Source: Glebionis coronaria
Taxonomy: Eukaryota; Streptophyta; Magnoliopsida; Asterales; Asteraceae
Assembly (NCBI GenBank): GCA_025667525.1
Contig: CM046876.1
Location: forward strand, 23,833,224-23,897,223
Length of the DNA: 64,000 nucleotides
Direction: 5' to 3'
Part shown: one piece after another, positions 42,511-54,706 of the stretch
How the letters are laid out: every line of letters begins with the position of its first letter
Numbering within the stretch: position 1 is the first letter of the stretch
Program-made: the position numbers and the translations under genes
Notes under the pieces: generated by a model
The model's input: only the letters and a program-made list of their open reading frames with translations
Databases searched by the model: none
What the model was told of the DNA's origin: nothing

Positions 42511-44193
42511 TTTATTTATTTTTTAACGACAACTTTTATTAAAAACTAGAAAGGTGCTAAAAACATTACAAAGAAATTAAATAAGGGTTCTTAAACCAAA
42601 ACTCAGGAATTAATCTAGAACATCGATTAGTACACCAATTATAAGAAAAAGAAACAACGTCGTCAAAAATCCGAGACTGCCTTGGAGGAGAATCATCATA
42701 TAAGAGTCGATTCCGAAAAGACCAAATTAACTACTATGTTGAGATGAACACACCTTCCAATAAGGACTTAAGCTTGAACGACATCCGAATTGAAAGAAAC
42801 AAGAATCCCACTGCGTAAAAGAAACTAACTCGGTCCAAGGAATATTCCAACAATAACATATCATAACCGAAAGATCTTTAGCCAAGGAGCATCCAAAAAA
42901 TAAATGATGCGCGTCTTCTACAGGCGAACCACAAACTGGACAAGCATCGGAAGCCACAACAATACCTCTCTTACTAAGATTAAGCCTCGTAGGAAGCCGA
43001 TCACAACGTGCCCGCCAAGCAAAAGCGTTAACTTTAATAGGAAAACATTTCACCCAACGAGTAGCATTATTCAACGCAAGAAGGAACATGTCGTCGAGGG
43101 ACAGCCAGATATCTTTAACACGAAACATACCTTCGCCATTGAGATCACACACCCATTTGACGAAAGCAGAATACAACCTAATGGGATCAAGAATGGAAAG
43201 AAATTCTTCCCACTGGTGCATCTCGGCCCCATCGCGAATCTGCCTGCGAAAAGACGTGCACAACGAAGAATCGTTCATCTTATCAGTAACCAAAACCTCT
43301 TTGGCAACCTCTAAAGCAAACATACGAGGGAACCGGCCACAAAGAGCCATATCAGAAATCTAAGGATCTAACCAAAACTTAGTCTTAGATCCATCTCCTA
43401 CACGGATTCTGCAATGAGAAAGGAACTTAAATCCTTTAGTATCCAAGACACGAACCTCACGAAAAATGGAGCTCCAACAAGAAGAAGAACAAAGACCATG
43501 ATTGTCAATCGGGTTGCCATATAAAGCACAACATGAGACCGACCATCTTGGGATATGAAGCGCCACATCTATTTGAGGAGTAGACCACGGTTTAAGGCAA
43601 AGAAGCTCGAGACCCCTAAATCCCCACGTTTTTTGGCAGCCAAAACTTAGTCCCACGCGATCCAAGAAATCTTCCTGTCCGATTGATTAGCACCAATAAA
43701 AAATTTACTTCGAATCCTCTCGAGGACACGTAAAACCCCTAAAGGCACCTTATAAATTGACATAGCAAACAAAGGCGTGGCACCAAGGACATCTTTCAAA
43801 AGAGTTCTACCACCCACTGAAAGAGTTTTTTCTTTCCATCTTGAAAGTCGCGACTGGACTTTCTGAATGACACTGGGCCACGCAGACTGCCTAGTCATAT
43901 AACCACCAACATCAACACCTAGGTACTTGAACGGAGTAGATAAAACCGCACATCCAATAGAAGAAGCACCATGCCGAACAATCTCATCGGGAACACCAAC
44001 ACCCATCAAATGACTTTTTTGAATGTTAATCTTTAAACTTGAAGCAAGATGGAAGCATTTGAGGATTTTACTAAGATTAGCCAAGTTAGCATTGGACCAT
44101 TCCCCTACGAAAATAACATCATCGGTATAAAATAAATGAGATAACTTCAACTGATCTTGAAGATGAAGACCGGTAAAGATACCATCATTTACA
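42511..44193 (-). pseudogene. LINE remnant, copy 1 (RT C-terminal part and zf-RVT)
   Basis: Read on the minus strand, the LINE enters within the reverse transcriptase (GIFTGLHLQDQLKLSHLF, then YTDD of the polymerase site) in the frame ending at 43647. It continues with the thumb/linker (43360-43665, WSTPQIDVALHIPRWSV), then the zinc-binding region (42727-43350: NAFAWRARCDRLPTR, CPVCGSPVEDAHHLFFGC, the zf-RVT type). It ends in an A-rich tail near 42511-42524. Frame changes near 43650 and 43355 break it. Its 5' end is cut by the duplication junction at 44193. Confidence 0.83.
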
Positions 44194-45023
44194 CTAAATG
44201 GAGGTCTAGAACACGAATCGAGGCTCATTTGACTAACGGGCTGTTGCTCCCGTATGTTTGAATTTACAGGTACATTTTTAGGTTCATCAAAGCTTAGATT
44301 CTTACCCGAGCTTCGCCGCGAAAATTTGAATCTCTAATCATTCTTGAGAAAAACAGATAGAAAAAAACAAAGATTTTAACCTAAGTTAAGATTCAAATGT
44401 GTTTTTTTCAATTTGTGTTTGTGGGTCCTACTTATTAAAAAAATGTTTTTTTTAGATCTGGTTTAAAATGGATGGCTGAGATGAGTTTATAAATTTGAAA
44501 TTGGTATTAAAAGCCTATGGCGTTTTTTATTTGAATGAGGGGTTTATTCGGTAAAGTTGAATAAATGAAGGGCAAAATTGGTAAGGTGATACTTGTGGTT
44601 TGAATTGTTAACCCAACGGCTATAATTGTTGGGACTTAACTAAACCTTAAATCCTTAATGATGTGTTAAGAATGGGATAATGAGACTATGGAAGTGGAAA
44701 AAATGGATGTAAATGAGTAGAGCTATACGTGAGTTATCTGAGTTCGATTGTCAAAAATTTAACTTGAGCTTTTTTAATGTTAAACGAGTCGAGTTGAGTT
44801 AACTTTTTTGTTAACTTTCAGTTATAGCCTCATATTTTGCAACATCAAAAAATAAAAAAAACAAAAAAGAAATTGTTACTTTAGAGTATAATATCAAACA
44901 CTGACATCACTTTTCTTATCATAACATCAAATAACATCACATTTTCACCTTATTTTTTATTTTTTTATAAAACCTTTTAAAAATACACATTACATTAAAC
45001 CACACTCTACTTATTGATGTTAT
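44194..45023 (-). pseudogene. Duplicated kinesin 5' fragment with promoter
   Basis: Bases 44194-44341 copy kinesin exon 1 (41846-42002), including the start codon at 44341-44339 and the [10 protein letters not shown] segment. A one-base deletion soon after the ATG shifts the frame to an early stop. The following 680 bp copy the kinesin promoter (compare 42060-42510) and keep an exact MSA match, CCCAACGGCTA, at 44612-44622. Only about 50 codons of exon 1 are present, so this is a truncated pseudogene with a possible promoter facing into the LINE. Confidence 0.8.
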
Positions 45024-45648
45024 CGTTTTTTTAACGACAATTTTTTTAAAAAACTAGCAAGGTGCTAGAAACATTACAAAGAAATTAAATAAGGGTTCTT
45101 AAACCAAAACTCCTTAGAAATTAATCTAGAACATCGATTAGCACACCAGTTATATGAAAAAGAAACAACGTCGTCAAAAATCCGAGACTGCCTTGGAGGA
45201 TAATCATCATATAAGAGCCGATTCCGAAAAGACCAAATTAACCACCATGCTGAGATGAACACACCTTCCAATAAGGATTTAAGCTTCCGAATTGAAAGAA
45301 ACCAAGAATCCCACTACGTAAAAGAAACTAACTCTGTCCAAGGAATATTCCACCAATGACATATCATACCTGAATGCTCTTTAGCCAAGGAGCATCCAAA
45401 AAATAAATGATGTGCGTCTTCTATAGTCGAACCACAAACCGGACAAGCATCGGAAGCCACATGAATTCGGAAGCCGATCACAACGTGTCCGCCAAGCAAA
45501 CACGTTAACTTTAATAGGAACACATTTCACCCAACGAGTAGCATTATTCAACGCAGGAAGGAACATGTCGTCGTGGGCCAACCGGATATCTTTAACATGA
45601 AACATACCTTCGCTATTGAGATCACACACCCACCTGTCGGAAGCTGAA
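45024..45648 (-). pseudogene. LINE remnant, copy 2, 3' segment
   Basis: This is the counterpart of 42511-43160: zf-RVT motif (CPVCGSTIEDAHHLFFGC, in 45314-45523) and the C-terminal WSFRNRLLYDD segment (45074-45271). A small deletion relative to copy 1 lies near 45460. The segment is cut at 45648 by the LARD insertion. Confidence 0.8.
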
Positions 45649-48536
45649 TGATAAGTGTGAAAACACTCATCAATAATGATCCAAAAACCACTCAAAACAC
45701 AGTCAAATACATTATATTTAACTGAAAATTATCAGAATCACGTTGGTATTTGTGTTTCATGTGTTTTCAGGTAAAAAGATGCATTTTTGAGCAAACACGC
45801 ATTTTCAAGGATTTATTTGATGAAAAGACGAAGAAAAGAGACGAAAGATGATTCAAGGACTTTATTTGCCAAGTTTTCAAAGATCAAGGGCCGAACTTGC
45901 AATTTTCTACAAAGACAAAGGATGAAATGGAAATGTGCTAAAAGTTTATATACATTTTGATAAGGGTTAAAAGCAAAGGACTAAAAGGCAAAATTTTGGG
46001 AAAGTTTATTAAACTTGGTCAACTGACCAAGACCTGGTCAAAACAGAAACACGTCTTTCTTCAACAATTATCAAGAGAGAGAAAGAGGCGAGGTATGAGA
46101 CGGTTTATATCTTTTCACCACCTCAAACCTGCAAATCAATTTCACGAAAGACACAGGAAGATTCAGAAGAAACTTAAAGAATAAAAAACGCTCATCTCCT
46201 TCTCCTCTACATGATGGTGGTACTTAATTAGAGCAAAAGTGAAAGATGAAGAAATCCCCAAATGGGATGAAGAATGAAGAACGAGTTCAAGATCATCGTA
46301 TTTTACACGTGTCCATATTTGATTGGATAGAACACGTCACCTCTCCTTCTCTCGACGTCTATAAATAGAGACGAAGGCTTCATTTTTCGATGGTTAGCAT
46401 AGGTGTAGATTACACATAGTTGTTTAGAATAGGAAATTAGTTAGGAATAGCTTAGTGATTCAGTTAAGCTCTCATTAAGATTCTGTTACGTTTTCAGTTC
46501 AGTTAGTTGTAACCGAATGCTATTTTCATCCATTAATGAAAGCTTAAGTTTTCTTCTTTTGAAATCAATTTTCTTCATTCTGCTTTAAATACTTCACGAT
46601 ACTGTTATAGTTTGTAATCGACTTATGTTTTCATCTCTTATTCTTCTTTCCTCTTTACCGAATTCAGGTTTTGCTCTTTTGAGCTTATGAAAAGGACTAC
46701 TGATAAGCTTTGGTTAGATTCAGTTTTAATCAAGTAAAAGAAGATTGTATTTTAGATATGAATTAGTCCAGTTTATTTCAATAGGAATCAGATGCGTAGT
46801 TCTCAAATTGGAACTCAAGAAATCAGTTAAACGTTCTTTTCAGAAAGTATAGTTTTGCTAAGCTGATTTAATCATTACTGTTCAATCGTTCTTCGAGTAA
46901 ATGTTGGAATCAGTTTGAGGCAAAAAAAAATAGAAGTTGTTAGAGATTTATTTTGACAGTAGAATCAAACAGATTCTTAAACAAGCTTCTTTTCAGTTTT
47001 AAAGTACTTTCATTGGTTTTATATGTTATCTCGTTAGCACAGTCTCGGTTGCACATCCTTTATTCTTGCAAGTTTCAGAATCGAGAGATTTCGTCCAGTT
47101 TTTCTGTGTTTTGTTTTAATTTTGCAGGAGTTTTCGATTAGCAGTTGAAAGAGTGTAGGTGTGTTTGGATTTAAGCCGGTTCAGCGACGTGCTTCTCGTC
47201 ATCAACGGACTGGCCTGGATGTAGCAGGTTAAGCACGTTTTAGTTTTCGACAAATTCTTAGTGCAATCTGCTCGTTTGTATTTGATAGTGTAAACTTTGT
47301 GTAACTGTTTGATTCTTATGATTTGTTTTTTGGATATCTTCATTCTGCATGTTATAGGATGTTTGGATTGGCAGTTTATTGCTTATTTTTTGTGCTTCGA
47401 TTCGATTATTTTGATTGTTTGTATTATACTTACTCTGGCACAGTAGGCCTACGAAGTCAGTAGGAGAGTGTTATGATCTTAGCAGTAACTAGTGTTTGAG
47501 ACAGTAGCATTAGATAGTTCAATTTGAGTCTTTGTTTAACTGTTAGACTGATGGTATTTTGGAAGATATTATAAACCAATAAGTAAGAATAGGATCGTTA
47601 ATCAGTGTAGTCATCAGATAAGTCATCAGTTAGTAGGTTTGGATTTGTCTTTGCTTAGTACTAAGGATATTTTAGAATTGTTTGCAGGTTTATAGATACG
47701 AATTTACAGAATTTTGGGAAGTAATCCTCTATAAATTCAGTTTAGTACAGTAAGTGTAGCATTGCAACATTAAGATTAGCTCATACTTGTTTTCTGTTTG
47801 CTGCTAGTGCACTTGAATTGATCTTAGTTAAAGTGGAAGAAATATATTAGAGGTTTTATCCTTGTTAGCCAAACAAGTAGGAAGTAAGGTGTTCATGGAA
47901 TTTGTTAGCTGAAGAATTTGATTTCAAAGTTTGTTACATAGCAGGTGTGTCATTCATATTTGTAGAAGTTTGATATGTATACATTTTTAGTCCTTGAACT
48001 TGTATACCTGTGTTACATAACCAGTCCTGTATCGTTATAGTTAACGAGTTAGTCGGTTAGTAGCTTGTAGGGCCAGTTTGCTTGTTGGGCCAATTAAACT
48101 TGTTTTGGGCCAACAGCTTAATTCTCGTTTCTACTAAAAAGATTTGTTTTACATTTTAAATATTTCAACTTCCATTTTTAGTTTTATAAAAGTTTTATTT
48201 TGTTTCAATCAAATTCAGTTTAAATTCATTCTTACTTTTATAAAAATTACGTGTAGCTTTATATTTTGAATTCTGTATTTTTCTTTCTCATTTGTAGTAT
48301 AAATTTGTTTTACATTTTTCATTCTGTGCATTTAATTGACGTAATTGCTAAATGTTTTAGATTAGTAGGTATACGTAGTTAATATAGTATATTTTACACT
48401 TTTTACAAGTTTTGTGCAAAGTAGTTAACAATTCCAAACAATATTTTTACAACAAAAAACGATTAAGTCTTTGCTAGAAAACGTTATATCAATTCGTTAA
48501 GATACCGAGAAAAACGAACTAAAAAGACAGATATTA
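45649..48536 (+). repeat. 5' LTR of the LARD
   Basis: The LTR starts with arms TGATAAGTGT / ACACTCATCA, a near-perfect 24-bp palindrome. A TATA box (CTATAAATAG) lies at about 46359-46368. No protein of note is encoded. Confidence 0.88.
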
Positions 48537-50508
48537 AATGGCGCCGCTGCCGGGGATAACTAGGTTAGAAAACGTAGAGTAGATCTAAATAGGTTAGGTT
48601 TAATTAACAGGATGCTATAGTAGAGTTAAAGTGGAGGGGTGGCTTTTCTTCGTCTTTTTGGTGTTTGTTTCAAGGGTTGCTCTCTCACATTTCATGCTTG
48701 GAGCTTATGGAGGAGGCCCGTGTATCTGGTTCACTTCGATTAGTTTTTGCTATCGTGATATTAAACACTTGTGCTTAAAATGAATACCCTTTAGTTGATC
48801 TTTCCTTAACTTGAGTTAAACAAAGTTATCAATGTCATAAGTGTAGGGGAGTTTACTCCAATACTCTTAAACATTGAGGACAATGTTTATCTTAAGTGTA
48901 GGGGAGACTTCTATCGAAGTGACCTTACCTGGACCATTGTCTTTACTTCATGATAACTTGGGAAATTATTTTTTCAAACATTTTTCAAATTTTTGATCTA
49001 CTTTGGCCACCAAAAATATGCATTCATAATTTTTGCATTAATCATTTTTCATTTGCATATCACATTTGCATTGTATATATTTCTTCTTTATTTTTCATCA
49101 AAAATATATAAAAGAGAAAAATATAATAAAAACATGGTTTAACAAATTTAGACTTCTTTGACATATTAGGCCCGCCATGGATATTTTGACTCAACCCGAG
49201 TTTGCTTATCTTAGCATTCTCTAGCTAGTATCCTTAACCATGTAGTCCTTCATTGGTCTATTAGGCTAAGCATCCACCAATCTCATTATTTGAGATTTTA
49301 AATTTGTGGAGAATGGGAAATGATAGAGTTGAAGCAAGTATAAAAGGGCTAGATAAACTTCATGATAATTACTTGTGGTTAAACCCTTCTCTTCTTTGCC
49401 TCTATTTTCTTCGCATGTATATAATTGTTAATAAATAATCAAGAACGGTTTTAATCGGTTTGTAATCTCTTATGCATTTTTGTCTAATCATTCGTGGTTG
49501 GTATAAGTACGTCTTAAGATTTTAAGTTAGAACGTTTTATGTGTACTAGACTTATGTCATGCTCAATATTTAGCGGGTGTTTTTCCTTTTATTCTTTTCA
49601 ATTTTCTTTGTGAGGAATAAAGAAAAATAAGAGCGGCTTATGAAAAAAAACGAGCGGCTAGAAAGAAAAAAAAAGAAGAAGAAAAAAAAAGAAAAAAAAT
49701 ATATATATACAAGACTCCCAAGAGGGGCAGTGTGGTGTTAATTATAGTGACTATTGAGTTCCAATATTACCTAGACGGGTTGCGGGGATTCAATAGATTG
49801 CTCCAATCCAATATTACCTTGACGGGTTGCGGGGTTGAAGATCCAAAGTCTCAAAAAGATGGCGGATGTAAATTATTGCGTGAGTTTTATTTTTCTTTCC
49901 TTAGCGAGTGTGTAGCTACTTATGAAAGCATGACATGAGGATTTTATACATAAGGCGAATGACTTATTACTCTTGAAACGGACTTATATTAATTGTGAGC
50001 GGTTTTTCAAGTAATGGATGAGAGGATTACTTAGGATTAAAACCGTGCTTCCTTATTTTTGGATTTTACATTTCTTATACTTCACACTTGAATAAATGAC
50101 AAATTTGCTTACAAGCAATTTGCTCAAATAATAACCGGTTCCACATTTAATTGTCATGAATAAGTTGATGCACTTTTTACTTGTGAATACAATGATCCCA
50201 TTTTTAAGCTTGGTATGGGGAAAGTGAAACTTGAGGGTGATAAATGTCCATGGTACCAAAACCCTAATTTAAGTCATTGATTTCTTTATGAGTTATTTCC
50301 ATCAAAACCATTTCAAAAAAAATCAAAAATATATAAATAGAATTGTTTTCTTTGCATTGCAAATATTCAAAATCATTCATCATATAGCATAGTATAGTTT
50401 ATTAAATCATAAAATGGCCAAGGTTGGTTAATTATGAGAAAAGTGCACTTTAGAGCTTTGAAATGCTGCATTGCATGAGGACATGGCAATTGTCAAGTGG
50501 AGGGGAGT
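48537..50508 (+). other. Interior of the LARD
   Basis: There is no coding capacity. The palindrome AAACATTGAGGACAATGTTT (48869-48888) and two TAAGTGTAGGGGAG phrases match a motif common between pol and the 3' LTR of plant Ty3/gypsy elements, which suggests the parent lineage. A 27-bp phrase CCAATATTACCTnGACGGGT is present twice (about 49757-49785 and 49807-49835). An A/G-rich run lies at 49615-49710. Confidence 0.65.
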
Positions 50509-53395
50509 TGATAAGTGTGAAAACACTCATCAATAATGATCCAAAAACCACTCAAAACACAGTCAAATACATTATATTTAACTGAAAATTATCAGAATCA
50601 CGTTGGTATTTGTGTTTCATGTGTTTTCAGGTAAAAAGATGCATTTTTGAGCAAACACGCATTTTCAAGGATTTATTTGATGAAAAGACGAAGAAAAGAG
50701 ACGAAAGATGATTCAAGGACTTTATTTGCCAAGTTTTCAAAGATCAAGGGCTGAACTTGCAATTTTCTACAAAGACAAAGGATGAAATGGAAATGTGCTA
50801 AAAGTTTATATACATTTTGATAAGGGTTAAAAGCAAAGGACTAAAAGGCAAAATTTTGGGAAAGTTTATTAAACTTGGTCAACTGACCAAGACCTGGTCA
50901 AAACAGAAACACGTCTTTCTTCAACAATTATCAAGAGAGAGAAAGAGGCGAGGTATGAGACGGTTTATATCTTTTCACCACCTCAAACCTGCAAATCAAT
51001 TTCACGAAAGACACAAGAAGATTCAGAAGAAACTTAAAGAATAAAAAACGCTCATCTCCTTCTCCTCTACATGATGGTGGTACTTAATTAGAGCAAAAGT
51101 GAAAGATGAAGAAATCCCCAAATGGGATGAAGAATGAAGAACGAGTTCAAGATCATTGTATTTTACACGTGTCCATATTTGATTGGATAGAACACGTCAC
51201 CTCTCCTTCTCTCGACGTCTATAAATAGAGACGAAGGCTTCATTTTTCGATGGTTAACATAGGTGTAGATTACACATAGTTGTTTAGAATAGGAAATTAG
51301 TTAGGAATAGCTTAGTGATTCAGTTAAGCTCTCATTAAGATTCTGTTACGTTTTCAGTTCAGTTAGTTGTAACCGAATGCTATTTTCATCCATTAATGAA
51401 AGCTTAAGTTTTCTTCTTTTGAAATCAATTTTCTTCATTCTGCTTTAAATACTTCACGATACTGTTATAGTTTGTAATCGACTTATGTTTTCATCTCTTA
51501 TTCTTCTTTCCTCTTTACCAAATTCAGGTTTTGCTCTTTTGAGCTTATGAAAAGGACTACTGATAAGCTTTGGTTAGATTCAGTTTTAATCAAGTAAAAG
51601 AAGATTGTATTTTAGATATGAATTAGTCCAGTTTATTTCAATAGGAATCAGATGCGTAGTTCTCAAATTGGAACTCAAGAAATCAGTTAAACGTTCTTTT
51701 CAGAAAGTATAGTTTTGCTAAGCTGATTTAATCATTACTGTTCAATCGTTCTTCGAGTAAATGTTGGAATCAGTTTGAGGCAAAAAAAATAGAAGTTGTT
51801 AGAGATTTATTTTGGCAGTAGAATCAAACAGATTCTTAAACAAGCTTCTTTTCAGTTTTAAAGTACTTTCATTGGTTTTATATGTTATCTCGTTAGCACA
51901 GTCTCGGTTGCACATCCTTTATTCTTGCAAGTTTCAGAATCGAGAGATTTCGTCCAGTTTTTCTGTGTTTTGTTTTAATTTTGCAGGAGTTTTCGATTAG
52001 CAGTTGAAAGAGTGTAGGTGTGTTTGGATTTAAGCCGGTTCAGCGCCGTGCTTCTCGTCATCAACGGACTGGCCTGGATGTAGCAGGTTAAGCACGTTTT
52101 AGTTTTCGACAAATTCTTAGTGCAATCTGCTCGTTTGTATTTGATAGTGTAAACTTTGTGTAACTGTTTGATTCTTATGATTTGCTCTTTAGATATCTTC
52201 ATTCTGCATGTTATAGGATGTTTGGATTGGCAGTTTATTGCTTATTTTTTGTGCTTCGATTCGATTATTTTGATTGTTTGTATTATACTTACTCTGGCAC
52301 AGTAGGCCTACGAAGTCAGTAGGAGAGTGTTATGATCTTAGCAGTAACTAGCGTTTGAGACAGTAGCATTAGATAGTTCAATTTTAGTCTTTGTTTAACT
52401 ATTAGACTGATGGTATTTTGGAAGATATTATAAACCAATAAGTGAGAATAGGATCGTTAATCAGTGTAGTCATAAGATAAGTCATCAGTTAGTAGGTTTG
52501 GATTTGTCTTTGCTTAGTACTAAGGATAGTTCAGAATTGTTTGCAGGTTCATAGATACGAATTTACAGAATTTTGGGAAGTAATCCTCTATAAATTCAGT
52601 TTAGTACAGTAAGTGTAGCATTGCAACATTAAGATTAGCTCATACTTGTTTTTTGTTTGCTGCTAGTGCACTTGAATTGATCTTAGTTAAAGTGGAAGAA
52701 ATATATTAGAGGTTTTATCCTTGTTAGCCAAACAAGTAGGAAGTAAGGTGTTCATGGAATTTGTTAGCTGAAGAATTTGATTTCAAAGTTTGTTACATAG
52801 CAGGTGTGTCATTCATATTTGTAGAAGTTTGATTTGTATACATTTTTAGTCCCTGAACTTGTATACCTGTGTTACATAAACAGTCCTGTATCGTTATAGT
52901 TAACGAGTTAGTCGGTTAGTAGCTTGTAGGGCCAGTTTGCTTGTTGGGCCAATTAAACTTGTTTTGGGCCAACAGCTTAATTCTCGTTTCTACTGAAAAG
53001 ATTTGTTTTACATTTTAAATATTTCAACTTCCATTTTTAGTTTTATAAAAGTTTTATTTTGTTTCAATCAAATTCAGTTTAAATTCATTTTTACTTTTAT
53101 AAAAATTACGTGTAGCTTTATATTTTCAATTCTGTATTTTTCTTTCTCATTTGTAGTATAAATTTGTTTTACATTTTTCATTCTGTGCATTTAATTGACG
53201 TAATTGCTAAATGTTTTAGATTAGTAGGTATACGTAGTTAATATAGTATATTTTACACTTTTTACAAGTTTTGTGCAAAGTAGTTAACAATTCCAAACAA
53301 GATTTTTACAACCAAAAACGATTAAGTCTTTGCTAGAAAACGTTATATCAATTCGTTAAGATACCGAGAAAAACGAACTAAAAAGACAGATATTA
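50509..53395 (+). repeat. 3' LTR of the LARD
   Basis: A 2887-bp direct copy of 45649-48536 with about 28 substitutions and one 1-bp length change in an A-run. It ends at 53395 before CTAAA. Confidence 0.88.
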
Positions 53396-54342
53396 CTAAA
53401 TACAACCTAACGGGATCAAGAATGGAAAGAAATTCTTCCCATTGCTGCATCTCGGCCCCATCGTGAATCTGCCTGCGAAAAGACGTGCACAACGAAGAGT
53501 TTTTCATCTTATCAGTAACCAAAACCTCTTTGGAAACCTCTAAAGCAAACATACGAGGAAACCGGTCACAAAGAGCCATATCAGAAATCCAAGGATCTAA
53601 CCAAAACTTAGTCTTAGAGCCATCTCCCACATGGATTCTGCAATGTGAAAGGAACTTAAATCCTTTAGTATCCAAGACACGAACCTTACGAAGAATGAAC
53701 CTCCAGCAAGAAGAAGAACAAAGACCATGATTGTCAATCGAGTTTCCATGTAAAGCACGAATGACATGAGACCATAACGAACCATCTTGGGATATGAAGC
53801 GCCACACCTATTTGAGGAGTAGAGCACAGTTTAAGGCAAAGAAGCTAGAGACCCTTAAACCCCCATGCTTTTTGGAAGCCAAAACTTGGTCCCACGCAAT
53901 CCAAGAAATCTTCCTGTCCGATTGATTAGCACCAACAAAAATTTTACTTCGAATCCTCTCAAGGACACGTAAAACCCCTAAAGGCACCTTATAAATTGAC
54001 ATAGTAAACAAAGGCGTGGCACCAAGGACAACTTTCAAAAGGGTTAATCGCCACCCACTGAAAGAGTTTTTCTTTCCATCTTTAATGCCGCAACTGGACT
54101 TTCTGAATGACATTGGACCACGCAGACTGCCTAGTCATATCACCACCAACATCAACACCTAGGTACTTGAACAAAGTAGATAAAACCTCATGTCCAATAG
54201 AGGAAGCACCATGCTGAACAATCTCCTCGGGAACACCAACACCCATCAAATGACTCTTTTTAATGTTAATCTTTAAACCTGAAGCAAGATGGAAGCATTT
54301 GAGGATTTTAATAAGATTAGCCAAATTAGCATCGAACCATTC
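53396..54342 (-). pseudogene. LINE remnant, copy 2, middle segment
   Basis: On the minus strand it continues the RT after the YTDD site (LKCFHLASGLKINIKKSHLM, FKYLGVDVGGDMT, KISWIAWDQVLASKKHGGL) and the linker up to the LARD insertion. Frames at 54082-54324, 53808-54113 and 53343-53807 follow each other with shifts, so it is not functional. It matches 43165-44100 of copy 1. Confidence 0.82.
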
Positions 54343-54706
54343 TTGTTGAACTTAATCACACGACTAACCAAACACGAATAACATGATGAAGATTAAACCA
54401 AAAAAGAAAGATTAGATTAAGATGAAGAAAAGAAATACAAAGTGTTGGTGATTTCCTAGTGAGAGAAACAAACACACATTTCTCTCTCTAAAACTATAAA
54501 ATGGAAAAGCACACACACAAATGAGGTATAGGAGGTCTTTTATACTAAGAAGGAAATGTTTAGGAGGCCTTCCTTATTTGTGTGTTCGGGACTAAATCCC
54601 GTTACATAACCAATAATAACTAAAAACTCTCGACATCATTAAATAACATTTTTCACGAGCTTCGTAACGATATATTATATGACCATCACTTTAATTACTT
54701 CTAACA
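54343..54706 (-). repeat. 3' LTR of the decayed copia element
   Basis: 364 bp, TGTTAGAAG... on the minus strand, ending next to CATTC. It has 13 differences from the 5' LTR at 62658-63021. Confidence 0.88.

Larger units (their letters stand above)
45649..53395 (+). mobile_element. LARD: 7.7-kb non-coding LTR retrotransposon
   Basis: Two LTRs of 2888 and 2887 bp (45649-48536, 50509-53395) differ at about 28 positions. The flanks CTGAA (45644-45648) and CTAAA (53396-53400) are a target duplication with one later change. The 5' LTR is followed by a TGGCGCCGCTGCCGGGGA primer site (48539-48556), of the type used by Tat/Athila-like Ty3/gypsy elements, and a GTGGAGGGGAG tract precedes the 3' LTR. 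The 2-kb interior has no gag or pol. The element therefore needs enzymes from elsewhere. Strand is from primer site and purine tract. It lies in LINE copy 2. Confidence 0.9.

Noticed and set aside
45957..46184. 75-codon frame in both LTRs of the LARD (also 50817-51044)
   Set aside because: It is duplicated only because the LTRs are duplicated, is Lys/Arg-rich without a domain, and lies in U3 upstream of the TATA box.
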